This document shows positions 8,315 through 14,236 of a stretch of DNA of 24,223 bases, one piece after another. Position 1 is the stretch's first letter. Each line of letters begins with the position of its first letter. The notes beneath the pieces are model-generated. The model was not told the origin of the DNA, did no database searches, and saw only the letters and a program-made list of their open reading frames with translations. Origin of the DNA: JANMEX01 sp043744175 (GTDB lineage Bacteria > Pseudomonadota > Alphaproteobacteria > Rhizobiales > Rhizobiaceae); NCBI GenBank assembly GCA_043744175.1, contig JAYTVD010000079.1:1-24223 (forward strand), in the 5' to 3' direction. A program made the translations under genes and the position numbers.

Positions 8315-9174
8315 ATTTCTTTCATCGGGCGTCCAGTTTTCGGCGCACGAGCTTCAATCAGTGAAATAATCCATTCCATTGTATAAGGCACTGTTGCCAA
8401 TCCGGCGGCAACGGCTGGCGTTGTTTTAAGCGTCGCATGTTTACGGATGAAATTGTAATAGACAAAATACAGTGAGATCGCATGGCAATGGTTCTCATAC
8501 TTCTTTGAAAACGCATTTGTCAGGCGGGTAAAGCGGCGCATTCCCATACGCATATTGAGGTTCTGGCGTTCGACATATGAAGTCGAAATATGCTTCTTTT
8601 CAGGGCTACCCGTTTGAACAACTTTCTTAATGCCAGTGCAATCGGCTGGCGAATAGCGAACTGTTTTGCCAGTCGGTGAAGGGCCATACAGCTTGATTAG
8701 CGTTGCGTAGTCGATGTCATTGCCAAAAGCGCCGTCAACAGCCTTAAGGTAAGCCTTGTGACCATCTGTTGTAAGCTGAACGCGGTTGTCTAAACGGTCT
8801 GCCAAGTCATCCATAAATAGCGAGGCATACTCAGCATCGCGCCCGCCAACGAACCAATTGCAAATCAGCTTGCTATCAGCATCTAGGCTTGTCCAAGTCC
8901 AAACATCGCCAGCAAAGTCCGGTTGCCCTTCCTTGCCAGCGTTCTTTTCTTTGGCATAGCAAAATGACCAGATTTCATCGCACTGGATGCGTTCTGATTT
9001 CAGGCCGCGTACGTTCTCATCATGAAATTCGATGCAAGCCTGTCCGGCCTCAATCAACAGCTTGGAGACCGTATTGATTGACGTGCCAGTAATGCGGGAG
9101 ACAGAGCGCATTGAACTACCCTCAACCAACATTGAGAGGATTTGAACGCGGGTTTGAATGTCTGTCTTGCTCAT
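8305..9174 (-). CDS. IS1-like DDE transposase
   Basis: The 289-residue product has an N-terminal helix-turn-helix (about 17-42, EGSSMRSVSRITGTSINTVS). The DDE catalytic core has D66 in QCDEIWSF, D137 in LTTDGHKAY and E202 in SYVERQN. The core also contains VWTWTSLDADSKL and RFTRLTNAFSKK, as seen in alphaproteobacterial single-frame IS1-family transposases. It is one frame, not the InsA/InsB frameshift pair of classical IS1. The frame is open to 9213. ATG 9174 is preferred because TTGACA-17-TATATT places transcription start at or next to it, implying leaderless mRNA, and homology starts there. It looks intact. Confidence 0.9.
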   Translation of the reverse strand: MSKTDIQTRVQILSMLVEGSSMRSVSRITGTSINTVSKLLIEAGQACIEFHDENVRGLKSERIQCDEIWSFCYAKEKNAGKEGQPDFAGDVWTWTSLDADSKLICNWFVGGRDAEYASLFMDDLADRLDNRVQLTTDGHKAYLKAVDGAFGNDIDYATLIKLYGPSPTGKTVRYSPADCTGIKKVVQTGSPEKKHISTSYVERQNLNMRMGMRRFTRLTNAFSKKYENHCHAISLYFVYYNFIRKHATLKTTPAVAAGLATVPYTMEWIISLIEARAPKTGRPMKEINT

Positions 9175-9180
9175 GCGTTT

Positions 9181-9209
9181 AATATATGAACTATTATGCT
9201 TAGTGTCAA
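9181..9209 (-). promoter_or_regulatory. Transposase promoter, probably leaderless
   Basis: On the minus strand TTGACA (9209-9204), a 17-bp spacer and TATATT (9186-9181) form a near-consensus sigma-70 promoter. The expected start, seven bases on, coincides with the A of ATG 9174. The -35 lies inside the inverted repeat at 9192-9217. Confidence 0.75.
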
Positions 9210-9217
9210 GCATAGTA
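9192..9217. promoter_or_regulatory. Palindromic operator candidate at the transposase promoter
   Basis: TATTATGCTT and AAGCATAGTA form 10-bp arms with one mismatch around a 6-base centre (AGTGTC). The core TATGCTT-N6-AAGCATA recurs exactly at 11351-11370 upstream of another gene of the same element. It overlaps the -35, so a bound protein would repress transposase synthesis. Confidence 0.7.
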
Positions 9218-10369
9218 TCACGTATTTTTTGTTGTAGGGCGGAATTGGATTGATACTACTTTTGTGTCCAAATAACCCTTACTAACTCCGCATAGCCGCT
9301 CAACGTCACGCAGATTTAATCCTAAGCGATCTTCAATTTCTGTTCGCTTGCATACACCATGCTCGACTAACATGGTGATTGCCTCTCCCAATAGCCGAGG
9401 CTTTGTCACCTCAAATATGTCGTCTAAAGGCTCAACCTTTCTAATTCTCAGCAAATTCATTTGTCTGAAGATATAAGAAAACTGATTATCAGAAATAATA
9501 TTTAGGTCTTTGCAGCGATACGCCATGGCTGCGATTGCTACCCCCCATCTTCTTTTAAGAGTTTTGAAAAACTCTATCGACGTTCCCAACACTTCCTTAG
9601 AAAAGGACCCCATAGGCATCAGAAATGCACTTGCAAACCTGTTCGCCTGCTTCTCAATTTCAGCAATATTTTTATCGTTCACATCTGCAAGAGCGTGAAG
9701 AAACAAATGGCCAAGCTCATGAGCAAGATTGAATAAGTCTCGTGGCCCGCTTTTAACCTCGCCAGAAAGCAATATGTAAGGCCTCCCATTTATCCAGCAT
9801 GAAACCCCATCCATGTCAGGGCACTCAACAAGTTCGCGAACCAGAATAATGCCCTTACTCTCCAGAGTTGCTCCCAAATTTGTTATAGGGCCAACTCCAA
9901 GCCCCCAATAATCTCGCAAATACTCAGCAGCATCTTCAATTTCATGGTCTGTTGCAGACTCAGGATCAAATTCAAAATGTGGAATATCTACTGGGTGCAG
10001 TTCAATAGATTCATCGACAAGCTTTGCAATGTCCGACACCCATTGAAGCCGTTTAGCAATACGTCGCCGGTGATGATGCTCCATACGTTTCAAACTGCGC
10101 CAAAAGACAGTCCCGACATTTCCAGGGCGCGATGGCATAGACACAAAAAAGGCCAATGGCTGTTCAGTTAAAGCTAATATACTTGATAAGGTTTCTCCGC
10201 TAGGCGACGTCTGCCCGGTTTCGAATTGAGCAACGGCCTGACGGGATTTTCCTAATGCGCTTGCAAAGTTTTCAAGCGTAAACCCACTTGCCTCTCGCGC
10301 CTCTTTAATTCTTTCAGGAATCAGCTTTGGCAGGTGACGCGATGCGCCCCTGTTATTGATCGTTTGCAT
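9218..10369 (-). CDS. XRE-family HTH plus ImmA/IrrE metallopeptidase (M78) protein
   Basis: The 383-residue protein has an N-terminal XRE helix-turn-helix (about 18-72, SGFTLENFASALGKSRQAVAQFETGQ) and an ImmA/IrrE zinc peptidase domain. The zinc motif HELGH is at 217-221, and EKQANRFASAFLMP follows at about 239-252. Relatives cleave repressors (ImmA, IrrE) or act in toxin-antitoxin and defence modules. A C-terminal region of about 100 residues has no motif I recognise. AGGGG lies 6 bases before the ATG. The gene begins 15 bases after the stop of the 10385 gene, so the two are one operon. The partner or target protein is not known. Confidence 0.88.
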   Translation of the reverse strand: MQTINNRGASRHLPKLIPERIKEAREASGFTLENFASALGKSRQAVAQFETGQTSPSGETLSSILALTEQPLAFFVSMPSRPGNVGTVFWRSLKRMEHHHRRRIAKRLQWVSDIAKLVDESIELHPVDIPHFEFDPESATDHEIEDAAEYLRDYWGLGVGPITNLGATLESKGIILVRELVECPDMDGVSCWINGRPYILLSGEVKSGPRDLFNLAHELGHLFLHALADVNDKNIAEIEKQANRFASAFLMPMGSFSKEVLGTSIEFFKTLKRRWGVAIAAMAYRCKDLNIISDNQFSYIFRQMNLLRIRKVEPLDDIFEVTKPRLLGEAITMLVEHGVCKRTEIEDRLGLNLRDVERLCGVSKGYLDTKVVSIQFRPTTKNT

Positions 10370-10384
10370 TAGTATCCCCTGACT

Positions 10385-11038
10385 TTAGGCGGGTTTATCG
10401 CTCTGCTTGTCTATCTTAGCCTTAAGAGCTTCCTCGACGTGATCTCTGAATTTCAAAGTGCTCATTATCGTTGGGGTTTCTGGCGTGATCTGTTCTGAAT
10501 GTTCTCTTGCACGACGAATTACATTAGTGCGGGCCAACCAAGCGTCTTCCTTTGCGTTTGGCATCCCCCAACAAAGGTGACTCAACGCACCGCTTTCTAA
10601 CGCTCCAAATGTTAGCCATGCAACATATCCCTTAATAGGGATAATGGACGAAGGGCCATTAAAAAGATCACCTTGATTAGACAACCTATCGTCTTGCCTA
10701 GTTGGCGTATCTGTGGGGAATAAATTAGGGCCGTCTGTTCGATAAATGTGTGAGGTGAAATTATTACTTTTCAATTCTATCCAATGCCAGTTTCCGCGCT
10801 GCATCCGTGACATAGTTGAGCTAAAAGGCAAGTCACCCGCCATTGCCAATTCATGAACCCGAAAAAGTATCGCTGCTCTGCGCACATGACCACGCAGGTC
10901 TTGCCCAACCAACGATCTAAGAAAAGATTCATTATCTAGCGTTTTGTCAGCGAGCAAAATACCTTCCGATACCCCGCGAATAATATTTGCGTCAGAAGCC
11001 ACAGGGAATGCTTCATCTAAAGACTCTTGAAATGTCAT
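10385..11038 (-). CDS. Unrecognised passenger protein, partner of the ImmA/IrrE gene
   Basis: This 217-residue protein is not one I recognise. It has no signal peptide or membrane segment. It is mixed alpha/beta, with a Trp-rich middle (RGNWHWIELKSNNFTSHIYR, GYVAWLTFGALESGALSHLCWG) and a charged C-terminal helix (FRDHVEEALKAKIDKQSDK). ATG 11038 is chosen because AGAGGG precedes it. An in-frame ATG at 11062 would add 8 residues and sits where a promoter start is predicted. The layout, a moderate-size protein co-transcribed with XRE-ImmA/IrrE, resembles two-gene toxin-antitoxin or defence modules in which one protein is toxic and the other neutralises it. That role is inference only. Confidence 0.75.
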   Translation of the reverse strand: MTFQESLDEAFPVASDANIIRGVSEGILLADKTLDNESFLRSLVGQDLRGHVRRAAILFRVHELAMAGDLPFSSTMSRMQRGNWHWIELKSNNFTSHIYRTDGPNLFPTDTPTRQDDRLSNQGDLFNGPSSIIPIKGYVAWLTFGALESGALSHLCWGMPNAKEDAWLARTNVIRRAREHSEQITPETPTIMSTLKFRDHVEEALKAKIDKQSDKPA

Positions 11039-11046
11039 TTTACCCT

Positions 11047-11067
11047 CTTGCATCTTTTCCATGCAAG
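11047..11067. promoter_or_regulatory. Inverted repeat at the start of the cargo operon
   Basis: CTTGCAT (11047-11053) and ATGCAAG (11061-11067) form a perfect 7-bp inverted repeat around 7 bases. It covers the predicted transcription start and leader of the 10385-9218 operon, ending next to the AGAGGG ribosome site. It could be an XRE-type autoregulatory operator or a small leader hairpin. Confidence 0.55.
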
Positions 11068-11068
11068 C

Positions 11069-11097
11069 AAATTACCAAATAAATCGCTTCAAGTAAA
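11069..11097 (-). promoter_or_regulatory. Putative promoter of the cargo operon
   Basis: On the minus strand TTTACT (11097-11092), a 17-bp spacer and TAATTT (11074-11069) give a moderate sigma-70 match, with the start near 11062. It lies between the small gene at 11103 and the 10385 gene. Confidence 0.45.
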
Positions 11098-11102
11098 GTA
11101 AA

Positions 11103-11339
11103 TTACACTGGCCATCCCCATCTTTTTTTCGCTGCGGCCTTAGCAATCTCTACCCGCCGCTCTGGCGTCATATTCTCAGCCCGCTTCCTGCCGCCTTTAG
11201 CACCTAGCGCTTTGGCGGCGGGGTCTTTGCCATCATCAATGACAGTCTCAGGCGCTTCGCCCGTGGCGATCTGTGCAATGCGGATTGCGTTGCCGATTAC
11301 ATCAGCGGGGCGGCGTTGGCCTTTAGGTCCGGTCGGCAT
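11103..11339 (-). CDS. Small basic hypothetical protein (MPTGPKGQRRPADVIG type)
   Basis: The 78-residue protein begins MPTGPKGQRRPADVIGNAIR and ends with an Ala/Lys/Arg-rich segment (ALGAKGGRKRAENMTPERRVEIAKAAAKKRW). It resembles short, widely distributed alphaproteobacterial proteins of unknown function. The basic tail suggests nucleic-acid binding. ATG 11339 is preferred over the upstream ATG 11393 because GGAG precedes it and homology begins there. The upstream palindrome at 11351-11370 matches the one at the transposase promoter, so both genes may share a regulator. Confidence 0.75.
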   Translation of the reverse strand: MPTGPKGQRRPADVIGNAIRIAQIATGEAPETVIDDGKDPAAKALGAKGGRKRAENMTPERRVEIAKAAAKKRWGWPV

Positions 11340-11350
11340 GGTTTCTCCAA

Positions 11351-11370
11351 TATGCTTTGCGCTAAGCATA
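11351..11370. promoter_or_regulatory. Palindromic operator candidate upstream of the small basic gene
   Basis: TATGCTT-TGCGCT-AAGCATA. Arms and 6-base spacing are identical to those at 9195-9214. On the minus strand it lies between a possible -35 (TTGCTG) and a -10-like CATATT, just before the GGAG ribosome site. Confidence 0.65.
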
Positions 11371-11415
11371 CAGCAAGTCGGGCTGGATTTCAAAGGGGAG
11401 AATGAAGCGTAGGGA

Positions 11416-11434
11416 AAACACCTGATACACTACC
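11416..11434 (-). repeat. Right terminal inverted repeat
   Basis: Read inward (minus strand) it is GGTAGTGTATCAGGTGTTT, identical over all 19 bases to the left end. Confidence 0.95.
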
Positions 11435-11442
11435 ACATTTTG
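11435..11442. repeat. Target-site duplication, right copy
   Basis: ACATTTTG, identical to 8288-8295, directly follows the right inverted repeat. Confidence 0.95.
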
Positions 11443-11851
11443 CGAAGATATCAATAAGCGGTTCGTAACAGACCCAAACATAGCGGTGCAGGTAACGGGC
11501 CAGCTTGCCGAAATGTCTGATGCGATCTCTGCGGGGATTAGGATATTCGGTACAAGCAAATTTTGTCGCAAAGTCGTCGAGGGGCAATATGAAACGCGGT
11601 TTAACCGCGCTGTTTTCGATGTACAAGTAGGAGCCCTAAGCAACAACGCTGTTAGACGGCAAGCACTTGAGAACCCAGATTTATTTCAAGGGGCATATGA
11701 GGCGGCATCATCGGACAATGCTTTTCTGCGTTCAGTAGAGTCCACAACCAAGACAAGCGAAGCCACCAGAACTAGATTTAATATATTCTACGCGCAGGTA
11801 AATAGAATTTTTAATGAAAATATAGAAATACCGCTTATAGATGAAGTATAA
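11443..11851 (+). pseudogene. DUF262-domain protein, 3' part, separated by the transposon
   Basis: The frame continues that of 7520-8295 once the element and one target copy are removed. It reads CEDINKRFVTDPN..., then MSDAISAGIRIFGTSKFCRK, ETRFNRAVFDVQVGALS and FLRSVESTTKTSEATRTRFNIF. This is the helical C-terminal part typical of DUF262 proteins without a DUF1524 domain. A GTG at 11486 could act as an internal start, but no ribosome site supports it. The stop at 11851 is 5 bases before the HEPN gene, showing the original operon. Confidence 0.88.
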
Positions 11852-11856
11852 TAATT

Positions 11857-12483
11857 ATGAAATCACCAACGTCAATTTACAAAAATTTATCTATTGCACT
11901 GCGCGGATTGAAAAAAATATTAAATGGTGTGCCATCTACATCATGCGACAATGATATCCATCATCTTAAAGTTCAGTCATATATTTTGATGTCTCATGCT
12001 GCCTTTGAGCATTATATAGAAGATATATCCTCATTCATATTGAATGAATCAGTCAACAATTTCAACATAAAGAAAAATATGAACCGCTGCATCGTAAGTT
12101 TAATCGTATTTGAAACAATTGCTCAGGCTGACAATAATTTGCAAAGAACAAAAATAAAAGCAAATGTTGTAACCAAACTGCAAGATTTTGTTAACACAGC
12201 AAAAAAGAACCACGATGTTGTAATAAACAATAACAACGGTATAAAATTGAAAGACCAAAAAGCATTGCTTCTTCCAATCGGCGTTGACCCAGAGGAAGTT
12301 GATATAATAACCGCGAACGCGTTAGATGCGTACGGTGCCAAGAGGGGCGTGCTAGCTCATAAGCATAAAATGCAAACTGCGGAAACGAAGAGTTCCGTAT
12401 TAACGTCGACTGGAAATCTATTAAAAGGTCTAATGATTTACGACGAGGAAATATGTGACGTAATGAACAAAAAATTCAGTTAG
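11857..12483 (+). CDS. HEPN-domain protein, MAE_28990/MAE_18760 or RiboL-PSP-HEPN-like
   Basis: The 208-residue, mostly helical protein has an N-terminal HAAFEHYIEDISSFIL segment and a C-terminal KRGVLAHKH with R163-x4-H168. This is the RX4-6H active site of HEPN ribonucleases. Such proteins are often encoded next to DUF262 proteins and are thought to act in abortive-infection or toxin systems. Base composition is clearly more AT-rich than the flanking core genes, a sign of transfer. The gene itself looks intact, but its DUF262 partner is broken and its expression now depends on read-through or a new promoter. Assignment to the exact HEPN subfamily is inference. Confidence 0.75.
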   Translation: MKSPTSIYKNLSIALRGLKKILNGVPSTSCDNDIHHLKVQSYILMSHAAFEHYIEDISSFILNESVNNFNIKKNMNRCIVSLIVFETIAQADNNLQRTKIKANVVTKLQDFVNTAKKNHDVVINNNNGIKLKDQKALLLPIGVDPEEVDIITANALDAYGAKRGVLAHKHKMQTAETKSSVLTSTGNLLKGLMIYDEEICDVMNKKFS

Positions 12484-12564
12484 TTGACCGGATTTAGATG
12501 TTGAGCGCTTGAACAAACATTCCAAGGGGCCGAATTCGATTTAGGTGGCGCATTCAATATGCCT

Positions 12565-12996
12565 TCACTCCCCCCTAAACGCCCCACACGCCTCCCACCC
12601 CATCTCCCGCGCCACCAGCACACCCAGCAACAAAATCGCATCCGGTTCCGGCATAATAATCGCCGCCGGAGCAATCCCGCGATGGATTAACTCCAACAAC
12701 ACGGCGGATGCGGACGAGGAGCCTATTGTGCCGGGCAGCATCAATATGGTGCCGGAAATGGGTGTGCCATGCTCTGGGTGGCGCACGTCGGCGATTTTGG
12801 ATGTTTTCGGGTCCACCCCGCCCCAAAAGCTGATGGGGGCGGTAAGCCGGAGCAGGGGGCCGCTGGCGGCGGGACCGGGGATGAGCGTTTCCAGCGCCAC
12901 ATCGCCATCCGCGCCGCCGCTCAATGTGACGAAGTCGCCGACTTTGTGGCTGGCATCAATGCGCAGCAAACGTTCCGTAAGCGAAATATTACTCAT
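12565..12996 (-). CDS. Aconitase X-type dehydratase, small (swivel, DUF126) subunit
   Basis: The 143-residue protein has the DUF126 signatures ISFWGGVDPKTSKIADVRHPEHG and LPGTIGSSSASAVLLELI. It forms the swivel subunit that completes the active site of the large AcnX subunit. Characterised AcnX enzymes include cis-3-hydroxy-L-proline dehydratases and, in archaea, a mevalonate-5-phosphate dehydratase. ATG 12996 is chosen over upstream in-frame codons because GGGAGG precedes it. The start lies inside the end of the large-subunit gene, giving an 8-base overlap and coupled translation. Confidence 0.9.
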   Translation of the reverse strand: MSNISLTERLLRIDASHKVGDFVTLSGGADGDVALETLIPGPAASGPLLRLTAPISFWGGVDPKTSKIADVRHPEHGTPISGTILMLPGTIGSSSASAVLLELIHRGIAPAAIIMPEPDAILLLGVLVAREMGWEACGAFRGE

Positions 12997-14236
12997 GGGT
13001 TGGCCTCCCTGAAACAGCGCTTTCCACGCATTCTGCCAGCGAGCCGAACACCACTTTGTAACCGGTATTCCCCGGCGCATATTGCGCGAATTTGCCGGAA
13101 TTGGTCATTAAAATTCCGTGCGGCAACTCTTTCATAATCGGCGTTACGACGACACAAGTGTCAATAACAACCGTCACACCGCTGGCCTCAAGCGAAGTGC
13201 GTAAGCCGGAACTTTCTAAATCTTTCTGCACATGCCGCCCCGTGCAGGCATAAAAGGGAATCGTTAGTTTTCGTGCACCAATTAACGATGACAGCCGTTC
13301 GCACTCCGCCAATGACAAGTGCGGGCTGCCAATGGCCACGGCATCAATATGGTTTGCTCCTTGCACGGTCGCCATATTGCGCTTTTGCGCCGCAAAATCC
13401 GCCGCGCTGATGTGCATCGTCTCGCGCGGGGGCCGGCCGCCCAAAATGGTGGCTGCATCTGGAGCTTCGGGTGTGACACCTGCGATATGAAACAGGCCGA
13501 CGCCGCCCGTGGAGGCGCTGGCCGCGCCGAAGGCTTTCAGCGCGTCTTCGCCGGGATGGCGCGGCACACCGGTGACCACGCCCACCGCCGTTCCCGCCCG
13601 TTTGCCGTAAAGACTGCCCAAAATGGGCCAAAAACTATCATCATCAAACGCGGCGGGGGCCAAGGCGGAGACATCAAACACAAAGGTCGCTAGCCGATTT
13701 TCAGGAAGGTGGAGGCCCGTGCGCGGCGCTTTGCCGGTTATGGCGCAGGCGATATCGAGGTAGTCGCCATAGCGATTGGTGCGCGCGCCCAGCACCGAGT
13801 TGCAAAACACGACGGCATTGGATTCGCCCCACGCCACATCGCTGCCCAGCGCTGGCCGGTGGCCCGCCTGATAGGGCGCGCAGGTCCAGCTCGGCTCGCA
13901 GCCAATTGCCATGTAGGCCTTCATCAAGCGCCGCGCCATTTCGCGCTCATGTGGGGGCAGGCGGTTTGTCGAACAACCCGTAAGATCCAACGCACCAACA
14001 TTGAGCGTGGCGCGGATTTTCACTTTTGCACCAAGCTCATGCAGCCGCTCGGCAAACAACGTGCCGCTATCGCCATGATAAAGCGCGCCGTCGATATGAG
14101 CAGATTGCACATCCACCAATTCTGAAGCACCAAGCAGCCGCGCACTTTCCGCCACCAGCCGCATCGCCATCGCAGCGCCCTCGCCGGAAGCGCCCGCGAG
14201 CAGGGCGCGTTCGTCGTCTTTGATAATAAGTGTCAT
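12989..14236 (-). CDS. Aconitase X-type dehydratase, large catalytic (DUF521) subunit
   Basis: The 415-residue protein carries AcnX motifs: HIDGALYHGDSG (about 47-58), TCAPYQAGHRPALGSDVAWG (118-137) and ESNAVVFCNSVLGARTNRYG (138-157). A late VIDTCVVVTP and NSGKFAQYAPG follow. Cysteines in these motifs (C119, C145 and the one in VIDTC) are candidates for the Fe-S cluster. With the DUF126 subunit it should dehydrate a small hydroxy acid. In bacteria cis-3-hydroxy-L-proline is the best-known substrate, but no proline-metabolism gene is nearby. The start overlaps the moeB stop by four bases (ATGA), so it belongs to the recF-moeB transcription unit. Confidence 0.9.
   Translation of the reverse strand: MTLIIKDDERALLAGASGEGAAMAMRLVAESARLLGASELVDVQSAHIDGALYHGDSGTLFAERLHELGAKVKIRATLNVGALDLTGCSTNRLPPHEREMARRLMKAYMAIGCEPSWTCAPYQAGHRPALGSDVAWGESNAVVFCNSVLGARTNRYGDYLDIACAITGKAPRTGLHLPENRLATFVFDVSALAPAAFDDDSFWPILGSLYGKRAGTAVGVVTGVPRHPGEDALKAFGAASASTGGVGLFHIAGVTPEAPDAATILGGRPPRETMHISAADFAAQKRNMATVQGANHIDAVAIGSPHLSLAECERLSSLIGARKLTIPFYACTGRHVQKDLESSGLRTSLEASGVTVVIDTCVVVTPIMKELPHGILMTNSGKFAQYAPGNTGYKVVFGSLAECVESAVSGRPTHE

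Larger units (their letters stand above)
7520..8386 (+). pseudogene. DUF262-domain protein (ParB/Srx fold, GmrSD-like), 5' part, disrupted by a transposon
   Basis: DUF262 proteins have a ParB/sulfiredoxin-like fold and act as NTP-dependent nuclease components in systems such as GmrSD. Family motifs visible are LDPAFQRRNVW, LVLDGKQRLLTI (a DGQQR variant) and IFYRLNSGSVKLSSMELR. Native sequence ends at 8295 within ...GDLKGFLDTF. The last 30 codons to the stop at 8386 (from WVVYQ) are read from the transposon. Deleting 8296-11442 joins this frame to the 3' part at 11443 without a shift. That restores a 394-residue protein with TFCEDINKRF across the junction. It would have been co-transcribed with the HEPN gene at 11857. 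The start has only a weak ribosome site (CAAGAA); ATG 7532 is an alternative. Confidence 0.9.
8296..11434. mobile_element. IS1-like transposon with passenger genes, 3,139 bp
   Basis: The element is bounded by perfect 19-bp inverted repeats (8296-8314 and 11416-11434) and flanked by an 8-bp direct repeat. It interrupts a DUF262 gene whose frame is restored by precise removal. All four genes lie on the minus strand: transposase (8305-9174), XRE-ImmA/IrrE (9218-10369), unrecognised protein (10385-11038) and small basic protein (11103-11339). The transposase stop lies inside the left repeat. Typical IS1-family elements are well under 2 kb and carry only the transposase, so about 2.2 kb of cargo is unusual. 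Intact ends and a perfect duplication point to a recent insertion. Confidence 0.95.

Noticed and set aside
8296..8386. Last 30 codons of the 7520 frame as native DUF262 sequence
   Set aside because: They are read from the transposon end, antisense to the transposase C-terminus.
8282..9210. CTTGACAC at 8282-8289 and its complement at 9203-9210 as ends of a 0.9-kb insertion sequence
   Set aside because: The match is only 8 bp and gives no duplication. The 19-bp repeats at 8296 and 11416, with an exact 8-bp duplication and frame restoration, define the element instead.
11362..11646. Minus-strand frame of 94 residues across the right transposon end
   Set aside because: It crosses the element boundary and is antisense to the DUF262 3' part, with no ribosome site.
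7304..12564. tRNA gene, integrase or attachment site marking an integrative element
   Set aside because: I looked for a tRNA-like end and an integrase in the island and saw none; the only mobile signature is the transposon.
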